Assembly (NCBI GenBank): GCA_029884165.1
Contig: JAOUIH010000001.1
Span: 1-64,000, forward strand
Length of the DNA: 64,000 nt
Direction: 5' to 3'
DNA from: Gammaproteobacteria bacterium
Lineage (GTDB): Bacteria; Pseudomonadota; Gammaproteobacteria; Steroidobacterales; Woeseiaceae
The notes beneath the pieces were generated by a model. That model was not told where the DNA came from. It ran no database searches and saw nothing but the letters and a program-made list of their open reading frames with translations. Each line of letters opens with the position of its first letter. Within the stretch, counting starts at the first letter, position 1. Positions 37,044 through 44,246 of the stretch are shown one piece after another. The position numbers and the translations under genes were made by a program.

Positions 37044-37118
37044 ATGGACCACAGGATCTCAGTTGCCCCGATGATGGATTGGACGGACGGAATCGGAATA
37101 ACGTATCGAGGTCAGTAG
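37044..37118 (+). pseudogene. displaced 5' end of the original dusA
   Basis: ATG 37044 opens MDHRISVAPMMDWTD, the standard DusA N-terminus, then diverges at 37089 into island DNA and stops at 37118. The intact dusA at 42217 has the same SVAPMMDWTD-type start but a different upstream sequence. This is the chromosomal 5' stub left by integration of the island in dusA. Confidence 0.85.
37062..37088 (+). repeat. attL-like 27-bp direct repeat
   Basis: This copy begins GTTGCCCCGATGATGG and is identical over 27 bp to 42250-42276; the flanking bases differ. It is the left boundary of the dusA island. Confidence 0.85.
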
Positions 37119-37126
37119 CTTGGGGA

Positions 37127-37150
37127 TTCAGCGTAGCGGCGTGTCGCACC
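37127..37150 (+). repeat. 24-bp dispersed repeat, copy 1
   Basis: This copy reads CAGCGTAGCGGCGTGTCGCACC in its core and matches 38668-38691 at 21 of 24 positions. It lies just inside the left island end; its partner lies just beyond the IS3 end. It may be the terminus of a vanished insertion element. Confidence 0.4.
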
Positions 37151-37229
37151 GGTGTTGCACTGTCGTTTCTACTACTTCAGTCCCAATTCATCGCTTGCAA
37201 GGCAGGCGTTTTCCCTTCATTACGGGTCG

Positions 37230-37248
37230 AGTATGAATAGTTCATACT
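37230..37248. promoter_or_regulatory. palindromic operator-like site before RHH antitoxin
   Basis: AGTATGAA-TAG-TTCATACT is a perfect 8-bp inverted repeat with a 3-bp spacer, 20 bp before the ATG of the RHH gene. RHH antitoxins commonly repress their own promoter at such palindromes. Confidence 0.55.
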
Positions 37249-37267
37249 GTGCACGAGGCCAACTGCC

Positions 37268-37504
37268 ATGGGTTCTGCTGTCAAGAAAACCATTTCGCTC
37301 CCACCCGACCTGGCGAGGCAGATCGAAGAGATCGCCGAAACAGAAGGTAAGTCGGTCAGCGCCGTCGTCCAGGACGCGCTGCGACTGGCGCACCGCGAGT
37401 ACCTGAAGCGGGAGTACGCCGGGATTCAGGGCTACTGGAGTCGGAAGGCTCGAGACAAGGGCATCCTTACGGAGAAAGATCTGCGCCGGTACCTCAGCGA
37501 TTGA
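37268..37504 (+). CDS. RHH-type antitoxin
   Basis: The 78-aa protein has a ribbon-helix-helix N-terminus (KKTISLPPDLARQIEEIAET, SVSAVVQDALRLAHREYL) and a charged C-terminal tail for binding a toxin. It precedes a PIN-domain toxin that starts within its stop codon (TTGA overlap). The toxin is truncated, so the antitoxin may now be only a repressor or a neutral relic. A palindrome 20 bp upstream is its probable operator. Confidence 0.8.
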   Translation: MGSAVKKTISLPPDLARQIEEIAETEGKSVSAVVQDALRLAHREYLKREYAGIQGYWSRKARDKGILTEKDLRRYLSD

Positions 37505-37737
37505 GAGTTGTCTTCGATACCAATATTTTCGTATCGGCGCTCGTGTTTCCCGGGAGTCGAGCGGATGCCGCCATCAGACGAATCCTCGATGGCGAGGACG
37601 AACTGCTCGTTTCCCGAGCGATCATCGACGAACTTCTGACCGTACTGGCTCGGAAGTTCGCCCGTGATGCCGATGAGTTGGGCCGGGTTGCAGTCTTCCT
37701 AACCGATCTGGTTTGTCCCTTACCGCCGTCGCCGTGA
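37501..37737 (+). pseudogene. truncated PIN-domain toxin
   Basis: Starting at TTG 37501, the frame gives MRVVFDTNIFVSALVFPGSR, the N-terminal PIN motif with the first catalytic Asp, and ELLTVLARKF with the second acidic site. At about 37713 the sequence changes into the truncated IS3 transposase, and the frame ends within it after 78 aa. PIN toxins of this type are about 130-145 aa, so the C-terminal acidic residues are missing and RNase activity is unlikely. Confidence 0.8.
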
Positions 37738-38269
37738 ACTCCGCACCGTTATCGGAGCGGAGGTAATCGGGTGGCCCGTGCAGCAGGATCACGTCAGCCA
37801 GTGTCTCCAACACCGTTTCCTGGTTTTGCCTGCGCTCGGTACGGATAGCGAGGCACTCCCTCGAGTACTCGTCGATGGCGGCCAACATGCGGAACGCGCG
37901 TCCATCGTGAGTTCGATCCATGACGAAGTCATAAGACCAGACGTGATGACGGTACTGCGGGCGATGACGCACACAAGACCCGTCACTCAGCCACAGGCGG
38001 CTCCGCTTCGGTTGCTTCTGCGGTACTTTCAGCCCCTCGCGACGCCAGATGCGCTCCACCCGTTTGTGGTTGACGTGCCGGCCTTGATGTCGAAGCAGCG
38101 CGGTGATGCGCCGATAGCCGTAACGGCCATATTCGCTGGCCAGCCCGACAATTGCTTGCGTCAGGGCATCCTCGTCATCGCGCACGACGAGCGTGCGGCG
38201 CTGCGTCGATCGCGGCTGTCCCAGCACCCGGCAAGCCCGCCGCTCGGAGATTGTCAGCGTCAGCTGCAC
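37714..38269 (-). pseudogene. IS3 OrfB transposase, 3'-truncated
   Basis: The rve integrase domain is recognisable: SERRACRVLGQPRSTQR, YGYRRITALLRHQG, WSYDFVMDRTHDGR (first catalytic Asp) and YLRSDNGAEFTATAVRD (second Asp). The final DDE glutamate region (NGYNESFNGKLRDE in complete relatives) is absent because the gene is cut at about 37714. In intact elements OrfB is made as a frameshift fusion with OrfA. Confidence 0.82.
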
Positions 38270-38580
38270 GTGGTGAACCGCCTGACGGCGTCGTTCGGGG
38301 CTTGGTATTTTCCCTTCAGGGCTTCCTCGAGGATCGCTTTGTCTAGCGCCTGTTCGGCGACCAGCTTCTTCAGGCGGGCATTCTCGCGCTCCAGGTCCCT
38401 GAGTTTCCTGGCCTGGGATACCTGCACGCCGCCGTATTCCTTCCGCCAGCGGTAGTAGCTCTGCCCGGAGATCCCCAAATCCCGGCAGACCTCGCCGGTC
38501 GTCTTGCCGCCGGCGAGCTTGATCTCGGCTTCTCGCAACATGTGGATGATCTGTTCGGGTTTGAAGTGCCTTCTCCCCAC
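38260..38580 (-). CDS. IS3 OrfA helix-turn-helix protein
   Basis: The 106-aa product has the HTH of IS3 OrfA (RRHFKPEQIIHMLREAEI, EVCRDLGISGQSYYRWRKEY) and a leucine-zipper-like tail (LRDLERENARLKKLVAEQAL), then DKAILEEALKGKY at the usual frameshift zone into OrfB. It looks complete, but the element's transposase is truncated, so no transposition function is expected. Confidence 0.85.
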   Translation of the reverse strand: MGRRHFKPEQIIHMLREAEIKLAGGKTTGEVCRDLGISGQSYYRWRKEYGGVQVSQARKLRDLERENARLKKLVAEQALDKAILEEALKGKYQAPNDAVRRFTTCS

Positions 38581-38667
38581 TGTCGTACTCCTAGATTCCA
38601 GTGAAAGTCTCTCTCACTCGGTGGAGTCGTTCGAGGGGGGGCGGTCATAATATCAGTGGTTTACGAA

Positions 38668-38691
38668 ATCAGTGTAGCGGCATGTCGCACC
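38668..38691 (+). repeat. 24-bp dispersed repeat, copy 2
   Basis: This copy reads CAGTGTAGCGGCATGTCGCACC in its core and matches 37127-37150 at 21 of 24 positions in the same orientation. It lies about 20 bp outside the IS3 end. The 38648-38883 gap holds nothing else recognised. Confidence 0.4.
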
Positions 38692-38883
38692 CTGATTTCC
38701 GTTCATTTTCCCGAAAAATTGCTGTTGCAGTGATTGCCTGCTAGGAGGCATTGCTACGCCTTCCTTGGGCGGCCCCCGATTAGGCCCAGGGTCGTTGCGA
38801 TCAAGTTCGTCGATTTCTTCGTTTCACTGCCGCCGCTATTTTGTTGTCTGTCACCGGTCATAAGCCCGGTCCACAGTCCGCAG

Positions 38884-40122
38884 CTACTCGCGCTGCTCCG
38901 GAAATAATGCCGGCATCCATCGAGACGCCAGCTTGGCAGGGAAAGTGATACGTAAGGGACTTTTTGTTGTTCTGGCTGTGACAACGCCGCGATCGATCAG
39001 GGCTGCGACAACGCGGCGGGCTGTGCGCTCGCTCGTATCGAGTAGTTCGGGAACGTCGCCACGCGGCAGTTCGCCACGGAACAGGATGGCTTCGAGGACC
39101 GTACCTGCCTGCTTGGGCAGTTTGCCGGTCGCGACCTCTTCATCGGCCCAAAGCTTGATCCTTGTGCGGAGTCTCTCAGGGTGGACAAGCTCTTCCATGA
39201 ACTTCACCTGATCCAGGCAGGTCTCCAAGAAAAAGCGCGTAAATCTCGCGAGCGCTTCTTCACTTAGATGGCCGCGCCCGTCAAGATCATTGCGGCGTGT
39301 TGCGTCGCAGGCAACCAGGAGTTGCTTGTACGCCTGTTCGTCGCGTGCAAGGCCTCTTGCCACTGACCAGATACCGCCCGTGTCCAGGGCTTCCCGCAAG
39401 GTTGCATAGGACATCAGGCGAGCAACCCGGCCATTGCCATCGAGGAACGGATGAATCCAGAGCAGGCGATGGTGTGCCGCCGCCGTTGCCAGAATCGCTT
39501 CGGACTTTCCAAGGCCGCTATAGACTTCTTCGAACCTTTTCAGAAAGCGGGGGATGGCTCCCGGGCTGGGGGCGACATGTCGTCCGACCTCGACATCGCG
39601 TTCACGCAAGCCCCCGGGAACGACGGCAAGCTTCTCTTTGCTCTGCGGGTGTTCAATACAAAGCAGGTCATCCGGCAAGAGTTCGCAGAAGCGCCGGTGA
39701 ATCTCGATGATGCCTTGGGCGGTGGTCGCGCGTCCGTCCAGCCCGCCCTCGTCAATCCACGTCTGAACGGCAATATGGGCCTTGGCCTCAAGCTGCAGAT
39801 TGCGCTGCTTTTTGTCAGCGCTGAAATCCTCTTTGAGTGCACGCTCAATATCGACCGGGTGGGTGTCATGCCCCTCAATGAGGTTGCTGTAATAGCAGTT
39901 CATAGCCCGCACTAACTGGGCTAACGCCGTCATGACGCCGTCCGGCAGGCTTCTCCGGAAGCCGCTCGCCGCTTGGGCCAATTCCACGGCCAGGTCGCTA
40001 AGGGCCGGGCGGTGCTTGGAGCCCTGCGACAGCACGAGCGGCTCCAGCATGCTGAGGCTTTCGCCCCGATCATCCGTGGCCGCTAGTTTGGCCGGATTAT
40101 TGTCCGGTTTATAATCGACCAT
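38884..40122 (-). CDS. Fic-domain protein (class II, AMPylator-type) with C-terminal winged helix
   Basis: The 412-aa protein has the Fic core motif HPFLDGNGRVAR (His224) and the preceding flap region. An N-terminal inhibitory helix with SNLIEG (79-84), matching (S/T)xxxE(G/N), marks it as a self-inhibited class II Fic. The C-terminal part (about 330-400: RGDVPELLDTSERTARRVVAAL) is a winged helix, as in many chromosomal Fic/DOC-like regulators. Fic enzymes usually transfer AMP to target proteins. There is no separate antitoxin, in line with intramolecular inhibition. The promoter region (40120-40165) is unusually AT-rich, and no ribosome binding site is visible. Confidence 0.9.
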   Translation of the reverse strand: MVDYKPDNNPAKLAATDDRGESLSMLEPLVLSQGSKHRPALSDLAVELAQAASGFRRSLPDGVMTALAQLVRAMNCYYSNLIEGHDTHPVDIERALKEDFSADKKQRNLQLEAKAHIAVQTWIDEGGLDGRATTAQGIIEIHRRFCELLPDDLLCIEHPQSKEKLAVVPGGLRERDVEVGRHVAPSPGAIPRFLKRFEEVYSGLGKSEAILATAAAHHRLLWIHPFLDGNGRVARLMSYATLREALDTGGIWSVARGLARDEQAYKQLLVACDATRRNDLDGRGHLSEEALARFTRFFLETCLDQVKFMEELVHPERLRTRIKLWADEEVATGKLPKQAGTVLEAILFRGELPRGDVPELLDTSERTARRVVAALIDRGVVTARTTKSPLRITFPAKLASRWMPALFPEQRE

Positions 40123-40154
40123 AATATTTTTAAAACAAATAGTTACCAGATTAG

Positions 40155-40511
40155 CTACAAAAAAACGGCCGGAATAATGGCCGCTTTATTGGCCGGACGA
40201 CGATACGCTGTATTCCAGGCGGGATCAAGCATCTCCAAAGCCCGGTCGCAGGCGTCCTCTGGCCAAACATCTCCGTTCGAGCCTGCCTGGGCCAGAAAGG
40301 CCATCTCGATGCCGGCCCGGGCAATTGGTCTCGGGACATGCACCTGCGCAGCGGCACGCGCGGTGATCCCGCTCTCTACCTGATCACAACGACGGACCGT
40401 CAGCGTGCTGCCAAGGCGTTTCACACGTGTGGCGCTGATCCTTGCTGCCTCCACCGTCATGATCATGACGGCCATGTCCAGGCCGTGCCTGCAATGGTCT
40501 GGCGTGTTCAT
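40155..40511 (-). CDS. small ORF overlapping the RHS stop (possible immunity-gene relic)
   Basis: The 118-codon frame begins at an ATG that overlaps the RHS stop codon (TGATG, 40509-40513) and ends at a TAG inside the U-tract of a terminator hairpin. It contains hydrophobic and basic segments (GLDMAVMIMTVEAARISATR) and an acidic C-terminal part (GDVWPEDACDRALEMLDPAW). No family is recognised. In RHS loci a cognate immunity gene normally follows the toxin tip in this position, so an immunity relic is possible, but the frame could also be a frameshifted part of the RHS tail. Confidence 0.4.
   Translation of the reverse strand: MNTPDHCRHGLDMAVMIMTVEAARISATRVKRLGSTLTVRRCDQVESGITARAAAQVHVPRPIARAGIEMAFLAQAGSNGDVWPEDACDRALEMLDPAWNTAYRRPANKAAIIPAVFL
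40159..40184 (-). terminator. rho-independent terminator of the RHS unit
   Basis: On the minus strand CGGCC-ATTATTCC-GGCCG is followed by seven Ts. It ends the RHS/small-ORF unit just before the Fic promoter. Confidence 0.7.
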
Positions 40512-41194
40512 CAAGACAACTGGCGAATCTTGCCTTCGCGGGCATAACCGATTTCCGCACCGTGCAGTGCGGCGGCCACCAGCAGGCTGAAGATGAAATA
40601 CCCGCTCGGATCCGTGGCGTTGAGCGGGTTGTTCCAGGCGTAGCTGTAGCGGTTCAGGCTGGCGGACCGGAGGGGGTCCTGGACGATCGGGTCGGCCTGC
40701 AGGAACCGGCCGAGTGTCGGGTCGTAGATGCGCCCGTTCATGTGCACGATGCCGGTCTCGTCCAGCATCTCGTGGCCCGTGAACCCCCGGGTGGTCAGGC
40801 TGTGGTCGAACCCGCTGAGTTCTCCCGCCGTGAACGCGCTCCAGTCGGTCGCATCCCGCCGCTGGCCCCAGGCATCGAACGACTGCTCCTGCACGATCGC
40901 ACCCGTGGCGTCCGTGATCACGTCCACCGAGCCCAGGTGGTCCTGGTGGACGTAGTGGGTCTCCCTCGAGTCCAGGACGCTGTCCGTGCCAAAGTGCAGC
41001 GTCTCGACGGCGACCCCGGCGATATACCGTTTCCGGTCCTGGTTGCCGTTCGGGTGGACGATGATCTCCATGTTGCCGAGAGGGATGGTCCGAGCAATCG
41101 TGCATTTACCATGTTCATGCCCCGCTTCGGCTGTTCCTGTGGCGGCCCCACCAGGGCACTCGGAGTCCGGTCCGCCGGCACCGAGTGCATGCAA
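40511..41194 (-). pseudogene. RHS-repeat protein C-terminal remnant
   Basis: The frame contains the RHS-associated core: HYVHQDHLGSVDVITDATGA, FDAWGQRRD, RGFTGHEMLDETGIVHMNGR, YDPTLGRFLQADPIVQDP, NRYSYAWNNPLNATDPSGY. Full RHS proteins exceed 1000 aa; here only about 190 residues remain and the sequence before about 41105 no longer looks like RHS. After DPSG, where a variable toxin domain normally begins, only 28 residues follow, so no active toxin is expected. It is transcribed toward the Fic gene. Confidence 0.85.
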
Positions 41195-41560
41195 TCGCTG
41201 ACGGCCCGGACGCTAGGCCGGGGATCAATGAGATGTCAAATATGGGTGTTTTGGACCATTAACGGCATTGATGATTAACCAATTGCAAACTATTGATCTG
41301 GTTTGCCCGTGGGCGTGTACCGACCGAGTGCCGAATCCAGGCATGCGAGCGGGCACGTCCGGGAGTTTGCGCACGCGAGTCCCGGCAATTGGCCGCCTGC
41401 ATCGCCGCGACCGGGTGCGCCGGACCGGCGCGACAACTACGGGGCGGGCGTTGCGATCCCGTGGGCACCGGGCGTGCCGACGGAAAGGGGGTTCAGGCCA
41501 GAACCAGGCTGGGAGGTACGGCTGACAGGCAGGTTCCCGGATTCAAATGCGGGCCCGTTT
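41195..41560. other. island stretch without recognised gene
   Basis: Between the RHS remnant and the VapB promoter I see no supported gene in any frame. The AT-rich segment near 41230-41300 lacks repeats or obvious promoters. This is probably debris from the deletion that removed the RHS 5' part. Confidence 0.4.
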
Positions 41561-41590
41561 TGTGTAGAGTTCTGTGTGGAGGTACACACA
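41561..41590. promoter_or_regulatory. VapBC operator-like inverted repeat over the RBS
   Basis: TGTGTA (41561-41566) and TACACA (41583-41588) form an inverted repeat, with an inner TGTGT/ACACA pair (41573-41577 and about 41584-41590). The VapB ribosome binding site GGAGG lies between the inner arms, so bound antitoxin would cover it. This is typical autoregulation for VapBC. Confidence 0.5.
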
Positions 41591-41591
41591 A

Positions 41592-41792
41592 ATGGCCACG
41601 AATCTCGCGGTTGACCCGGATCTCATCGAGCGCGCGTTGCAGGTCAGTGGTGAGCGCACTAAAAAGGCCGCGGTTACGAAAGCGCTCCAGGAGTTCATCG
41701 CGCGCCGGGAGCAGAAGCAACTGGCGGAACTTTTCGGCCGTCTCGAGTGGGACCCGGATTACGACTACAAGAAGGACCGGTCACGCGATTGA
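41592..41792 (+). CDS. vapB: VapB-type antitoxin
   Basis: The 66-aa protein has the VapB/MazE-like N-terminus (MATNLAVDPDLIERALQVSG, KKAAVTKALQEFIARREQ) typical of RHH VapB proteins, with an aromatic/acidic tail (LEWDPDYDYKKDRSRD) for inserting into VapC. ATG 41592 has GGAGG about 9 nt upstream. Its TGA overlaps the TTG start of vapC. The pair is the only intact toxin-antitoxin unit in the island. Confidence 0.88.
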   Translation: MATNLAVDPDLIERALQVSGERTKKAAVTKALQEFIARREQKQLAELFGRLEWDPDYDYKKDRSRD

Positions 41793-42211
41793 ACGTCTTC
41801 GTCGACACGTCCGTCTGGTCGCTGGCCCTGCGGCGCGATGCGCCGCCCGATGTACCCGAGGTTGCCGAACTGAGGCGCGCGCTCGAGGCGGGTGCGGTCT
41901 ATTGCACAGGCCTGGTGCTGCAGGAACTCCTGCAGGGCTTCGCGAAACCGAAAGCGCACCGTCAGATCGTCGACCGGTTCGCCGCACTGCCGTTGCTGGT
42001 TCCGGACCGGGACGACCACATACATGCGGCTGACATACGCAACCGCTGCCGCCGGAAGGGCGTCCAGGCCGGGACGATCGACGCCCTGCTGGCGCAGCTT
42101 TGTGTACGGTACGACCTGACGATGCTCACCACGGACAAGGACTTCGATAACATGGCATCGGTCGTCGCGTTGTCCGTTTGGCGGCCGAACCCCTCCCAGA
42201 CGCCCCGCTAA
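41789..42211 (+). CDS. vapC: VapC PIN-domain toxin
   Basis: The 140-aa PIN ribonuclease starts at TTG 41789, overlapping the vapB stop (TTGA). It shows the four acidic sites: Asp6 in NVFVDTSVW, Glu46 in LVLQELLQG, Asp in GTIDALLAQLC, and Asp in MLTTDKDFD. Length is normal for VapC. It cleaves RNA (tRNA or rRNA in known cases) unless bound by VapB. It lies 5 nt before the dusA ATG, so it may keep dusA transcribed from the island promoter. Confidence 0.9.
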   Translation: MNVFVDTSVWSLALRRDAPPDVPEVAELRRALEAGAVYCTGLVLQELLQGFAKPKAHRQIVDRFAALPLLVPDRDDHIHAADIRNRCRRKGVQAGTIDALLAQLCVRYDLTMLTTDKDFDNMASVVALSVWRPNPSQTPR

Positions 42212-42216
42212 TCGCC

Positions 42217-43200
42217 ATGAGTATCGCTACAAATTCCCCAATTATTGCGGTTGCCCCGATGATGGATTGGACGGACCGGCATTGCCGCTATTTCCTGCGG
42301 CTGCTGAATCCGGGCGTCCGGCTGTATACGGAGATGGTGACAGCACAGGCACTGCACTATGGCAATCCTGCGGAGCTGCTGCGCTTCGATCCCACTGAGC
42401 ACCCGGTCGCCCTGCAGCTAGGCGGCAGCGATCCGGCGCTGATGGCGGAAGGGGCGCGACTGGGCGCCGCGGCGGGCTACGACGAAATCAACATCAACGT
42501 CGGCTGCCCGTCCGATCGCGTGCAGAGCGGTGCCTTCGGTGCCTGCCTGATGGCCGCGCCGGAAACAGTTGCCGATTGCGTCAGGGCGATGCGTGCGGCG
42601 GTCGAGGTCCCGGTCACGGTCAAGACCCGTATCGGCATCGATGACCAGGACAGCTACGAATTCCTGCGCTCCTTCGTGGACACGGTCGCCGCCGCGGGCT
42701 GCGACACCTTCGTCATGCACGCCCGCAAGGCGATCCTGTCCGGGCTGAGCCCGAAGGAGAATCGCACGGTTCCGCCGCTGGACTACGAGCGCGTCTACCG
42801 CCTGAAAGCCGACCGGCCCGACCTGGCGATCGTGCTGAACGGCGGCATCACGACCCGGGCCGAGTGCGAGCGCCACCTCGCCGCGGTGGACGGCGTGATG
42901 ATCGGCCGCCAGGCCTACCAGCAACCGTGGTTCCTGACCGAGCTCCGGGATCTGGCCGGCATCGTCGGGCCGGACGTGCCGAGCCGCGAGTCCATCGTCG
43001 AACAAATGCTGACTTACGTCGAACGCGAGCTGGCGGCCGGTGCCGAACTGAAGCACATCACGCGGCACATGTTGGGCCTGTTCGCCGGGCAGCCCGGCGC
43101 CAGACGCTGGCGGCGCTACCTGAGCGAAAACGCCCATCGACGCGGCGCGGGGATCGAGGTGCTGCGCGATGCACTATCCAGGCTCGCCGTAGCGGCCTAG
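42217..43200 (+). CDS. dusA: tRNA-dihydrouridine(20/20a) synthase DusA (chimeric 5' end)
   Basis: The 327-aa flavoenzyme reduces U20/20a in tRNA. Visible motifs are VAPMMDWTDRHCRYFLRLL, the FMN region ALQLGGSDP, catalytic Cys in NINVGCPSDRVQSGAFGA, VMHARKAILSGLSPKENR and NGGITT. ATG 42217 lies in island DNA; the conserved DusA sequence begins at attR (42250), so residues 1-11 (MSIATNSPIIA) are island-supplied and replace MDHRIS of the original gene. Function should be retained because this is the normal outcome of dusA-targeted integration. Confidence 0.93.
   Translation: MSIATNSPIIAVAPMMDWTDRHCRYFLRLLNPGVRLYTEMVTAQALHYGNPAELLRFDPTEHPVALQLGGSDPALMAEGARLGAAAGYDEININVGCPSDRVQSGAFGACLMAAPETVADCVRAMRAAVEVPVTVKTRIGIDDQDSYEFLRSFVDTVAAAGCDTFVMHARKAILSGLSPKENRTVPPLDYERVYRLKADRPDLAIVLNGGITTRAECERHLAAVDGVMIGRQAYQQPWFLTELRDLAGIVGPDVPSRESIVEQMLTYVERELAAGAELKHITRHMLGLFAGQPGARRWRRYLSENAHRRGAGIEVLRDALSRLAVAA
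42250..42276 (+). repeat. attR-like 27-bp direct repeat
   Basis: This copy is identical to 37062-37088 and lies inside dusA codons for VAPMMDWTD. It marks the right end of the island. Confidence 0.85.
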
Positions 43201-43267
43201 CCAGTCCGGTACTCGGCCGCTACAATGCCCGCCTCTTCATAGCCCCGGACCGGAGACAGTGCCCGTC

Positions 43268-44089
43268 ATGAGCCGCAAAGCAGCGCGTGCGCACACGCCG
43301 ACGATGGCCGAACAGGCCGACATCCACGAGCTTTACGAAGCCGCGGTCCAGAACGTCGAGCACGAGATCGAGTTTCTCCAGCAGACCTTCGGCGAGCTGC
43401 GCGGACGGCGCGCCCTGAGTTTCCGCGAGGACTTCTGCGGCACCGCGAGCGCCTCCTGCCAATGGGTGAAGCAGGGCAAGAAGTACAGCGCGGTCGGCGT
43501 GGATATCGATCCCGCCGTGCTCGAGTGGGGGCGGCAGCATCGCGTCGGCCGATTGCCCGAGGCCGACCGGGCACGAGTCCGCCTGCTCGAGTCCGATGTC
43601 ATGGCTGCCGAGACGGCGCCCGCCGACATCGTCGTGGCATTCAATTTCAGCTACTTTATTTTCGATACGCGGGACAGCATGCGGGCCTATTTCCGCCGGG
43701 CCTGCGAGGCGCTGGTGGACGACGGCGTATTCTTCCTCGACGCCTTCGGCGGTCCCGAGGCTCAGCAGGAGCAGCGCGAGAAAACCAAGCACGATGGCTT
43801 CACCTACATCTGGCACCAGGCGAAGTTTCACCCCGTGACGCACCGGATACGCTGCCACATCGACTTCAAGTTTCGTGACGGTTCGAAGATCAAGAAGGCC
43901 TTCACCTACGACTGGCGGCTCTGGACGCTGCCGGAGTTGCGCGAGCTGCTGACCGAGGCGGGCTTTCGGAAGGTGACCGTGTACTGGGAAGGCGAGGACG
44001 AAGACGGCGAGGGCAACGGCGAGTTTTCGCCGACGGAGAAGGGCGACGCGGACCTGGCCTGGATCGCTTACATCGTCGCCGAAAAATAG
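43268..44089 (+). CDS. class I SAM-dependent methyltransferase
   Basis: The 273-aa protein (ATG 43268; GTG 43259 possible) has the Rossmann-type SAM-binding pattern: FREDFCGTASASCQWV as motif I, VGVDIDPAVLEWG with the acidic end of beta 2, RLLESDVM, and DIVVAFNFSYFIF as motif IV. The C-terminal part contains aromatic strands (FTYIWHQAKFHP) and an acidic insertion (EGEDEDGEGNGE). The substrate is unknown. Lack of a signal peptide implies a cytosolic enzyme. It stands alone after dusA. Confidence 0.82.
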   Translation: MSRKAARAHTPTMAEQADIHELYEAAVQNVEHEIEFLQQTFGELRGRRALSFREDFCGTASASCQWVKQGKKYSAVGVDIDPAVLEWGRQHRVGRLPEADRARVRLLESDVMAAETAPADIVVAFNFSYFIFDTRDSMRAYFRRACEALVDDGVFFLDAFGGPEAQQEQREKTKHDGFTYIWHQAKFHPVTHRIRCHIDFKFRDGSKIKKAFTYDWRLWTLPELRELLTEAGFRKVTVYWEGEDEDGEGNGEFSPTEKGDADLAWIAYIVAEK

Positions 44090-44246
44090 CCAGCTTATTA
44101 GTGGCTTGCCCTGCGAATCAGGCAACTCACTTAAATAAAGGTTATTGGACATAATGTTCGCGAAGCCGCGCGCATAGCGCTTATAATCGCCGCAGCAAAT
44201 GCCGCCTCCCGCGGCGTTGCGGGACCGGATGACAGGGTGAGCCCGG

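Larger units (their letters stand above)
37714..38647 (-). mobile_element. truncated IS3-family insertion sequence
   Basis: The element is transcribed on the minus strand with overlapping orfA and orfB. The 5' end beyond orfA carries a TGACCGCCCCCC-type terminus near 38647. The 3' end is missing: orfB breaks off after EFTATAVRD at about 37714, directly joined to the PIN gene, so no right inverted repeat or target duplication can be seen. About 95 codons of transposase and the right end were deleted. It is not autonomous. Confidence 0.8.
37062..42276. mobile_element. decayed genomic island integrated in dusA
   Basis: A 27-bp direct repeat of the dusA 5' coding region bounds this 5.2-kb stretch (37062-37088 and 42250-42276). 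The left copy belongs to a truncated dusA start; the right copy belongs to the full dusA with an island-supplied N-terminus. dusA is an established integration hotspot for phages and islands with a dedicated tyrosine integrase family. Contents are accessory: RHH/PIN, IS3, Fic, RHS remnant, VapBC. No integrase or excisionase is visible, so the island is probably fixed. It contains AT-rich patches unlike the flanks. Confidence 0.8.

Noticed and set aside
38754-38984. Minus-strand ORF at the 3' side of the Fic gene
   Set aside because: It overlaps the Fic coding end in another frame, lacks a ribosome binding site and has no recognisable motif.
41530-41560. GGTTCCCGGATTCAAATG as a tRNA T-arm remnant
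   Set aside because: No acceptor or anticodon stem could be drawn, and the loop does not match GTTCRANYC.
44159-44187. TATAAT at 44182 as a sigma-70 promoter for the cyclase gene
   Set aside because: The -10 is perfect, but no -35 at 16-18 nt spacing is visible, so I did not list it as a promoter.
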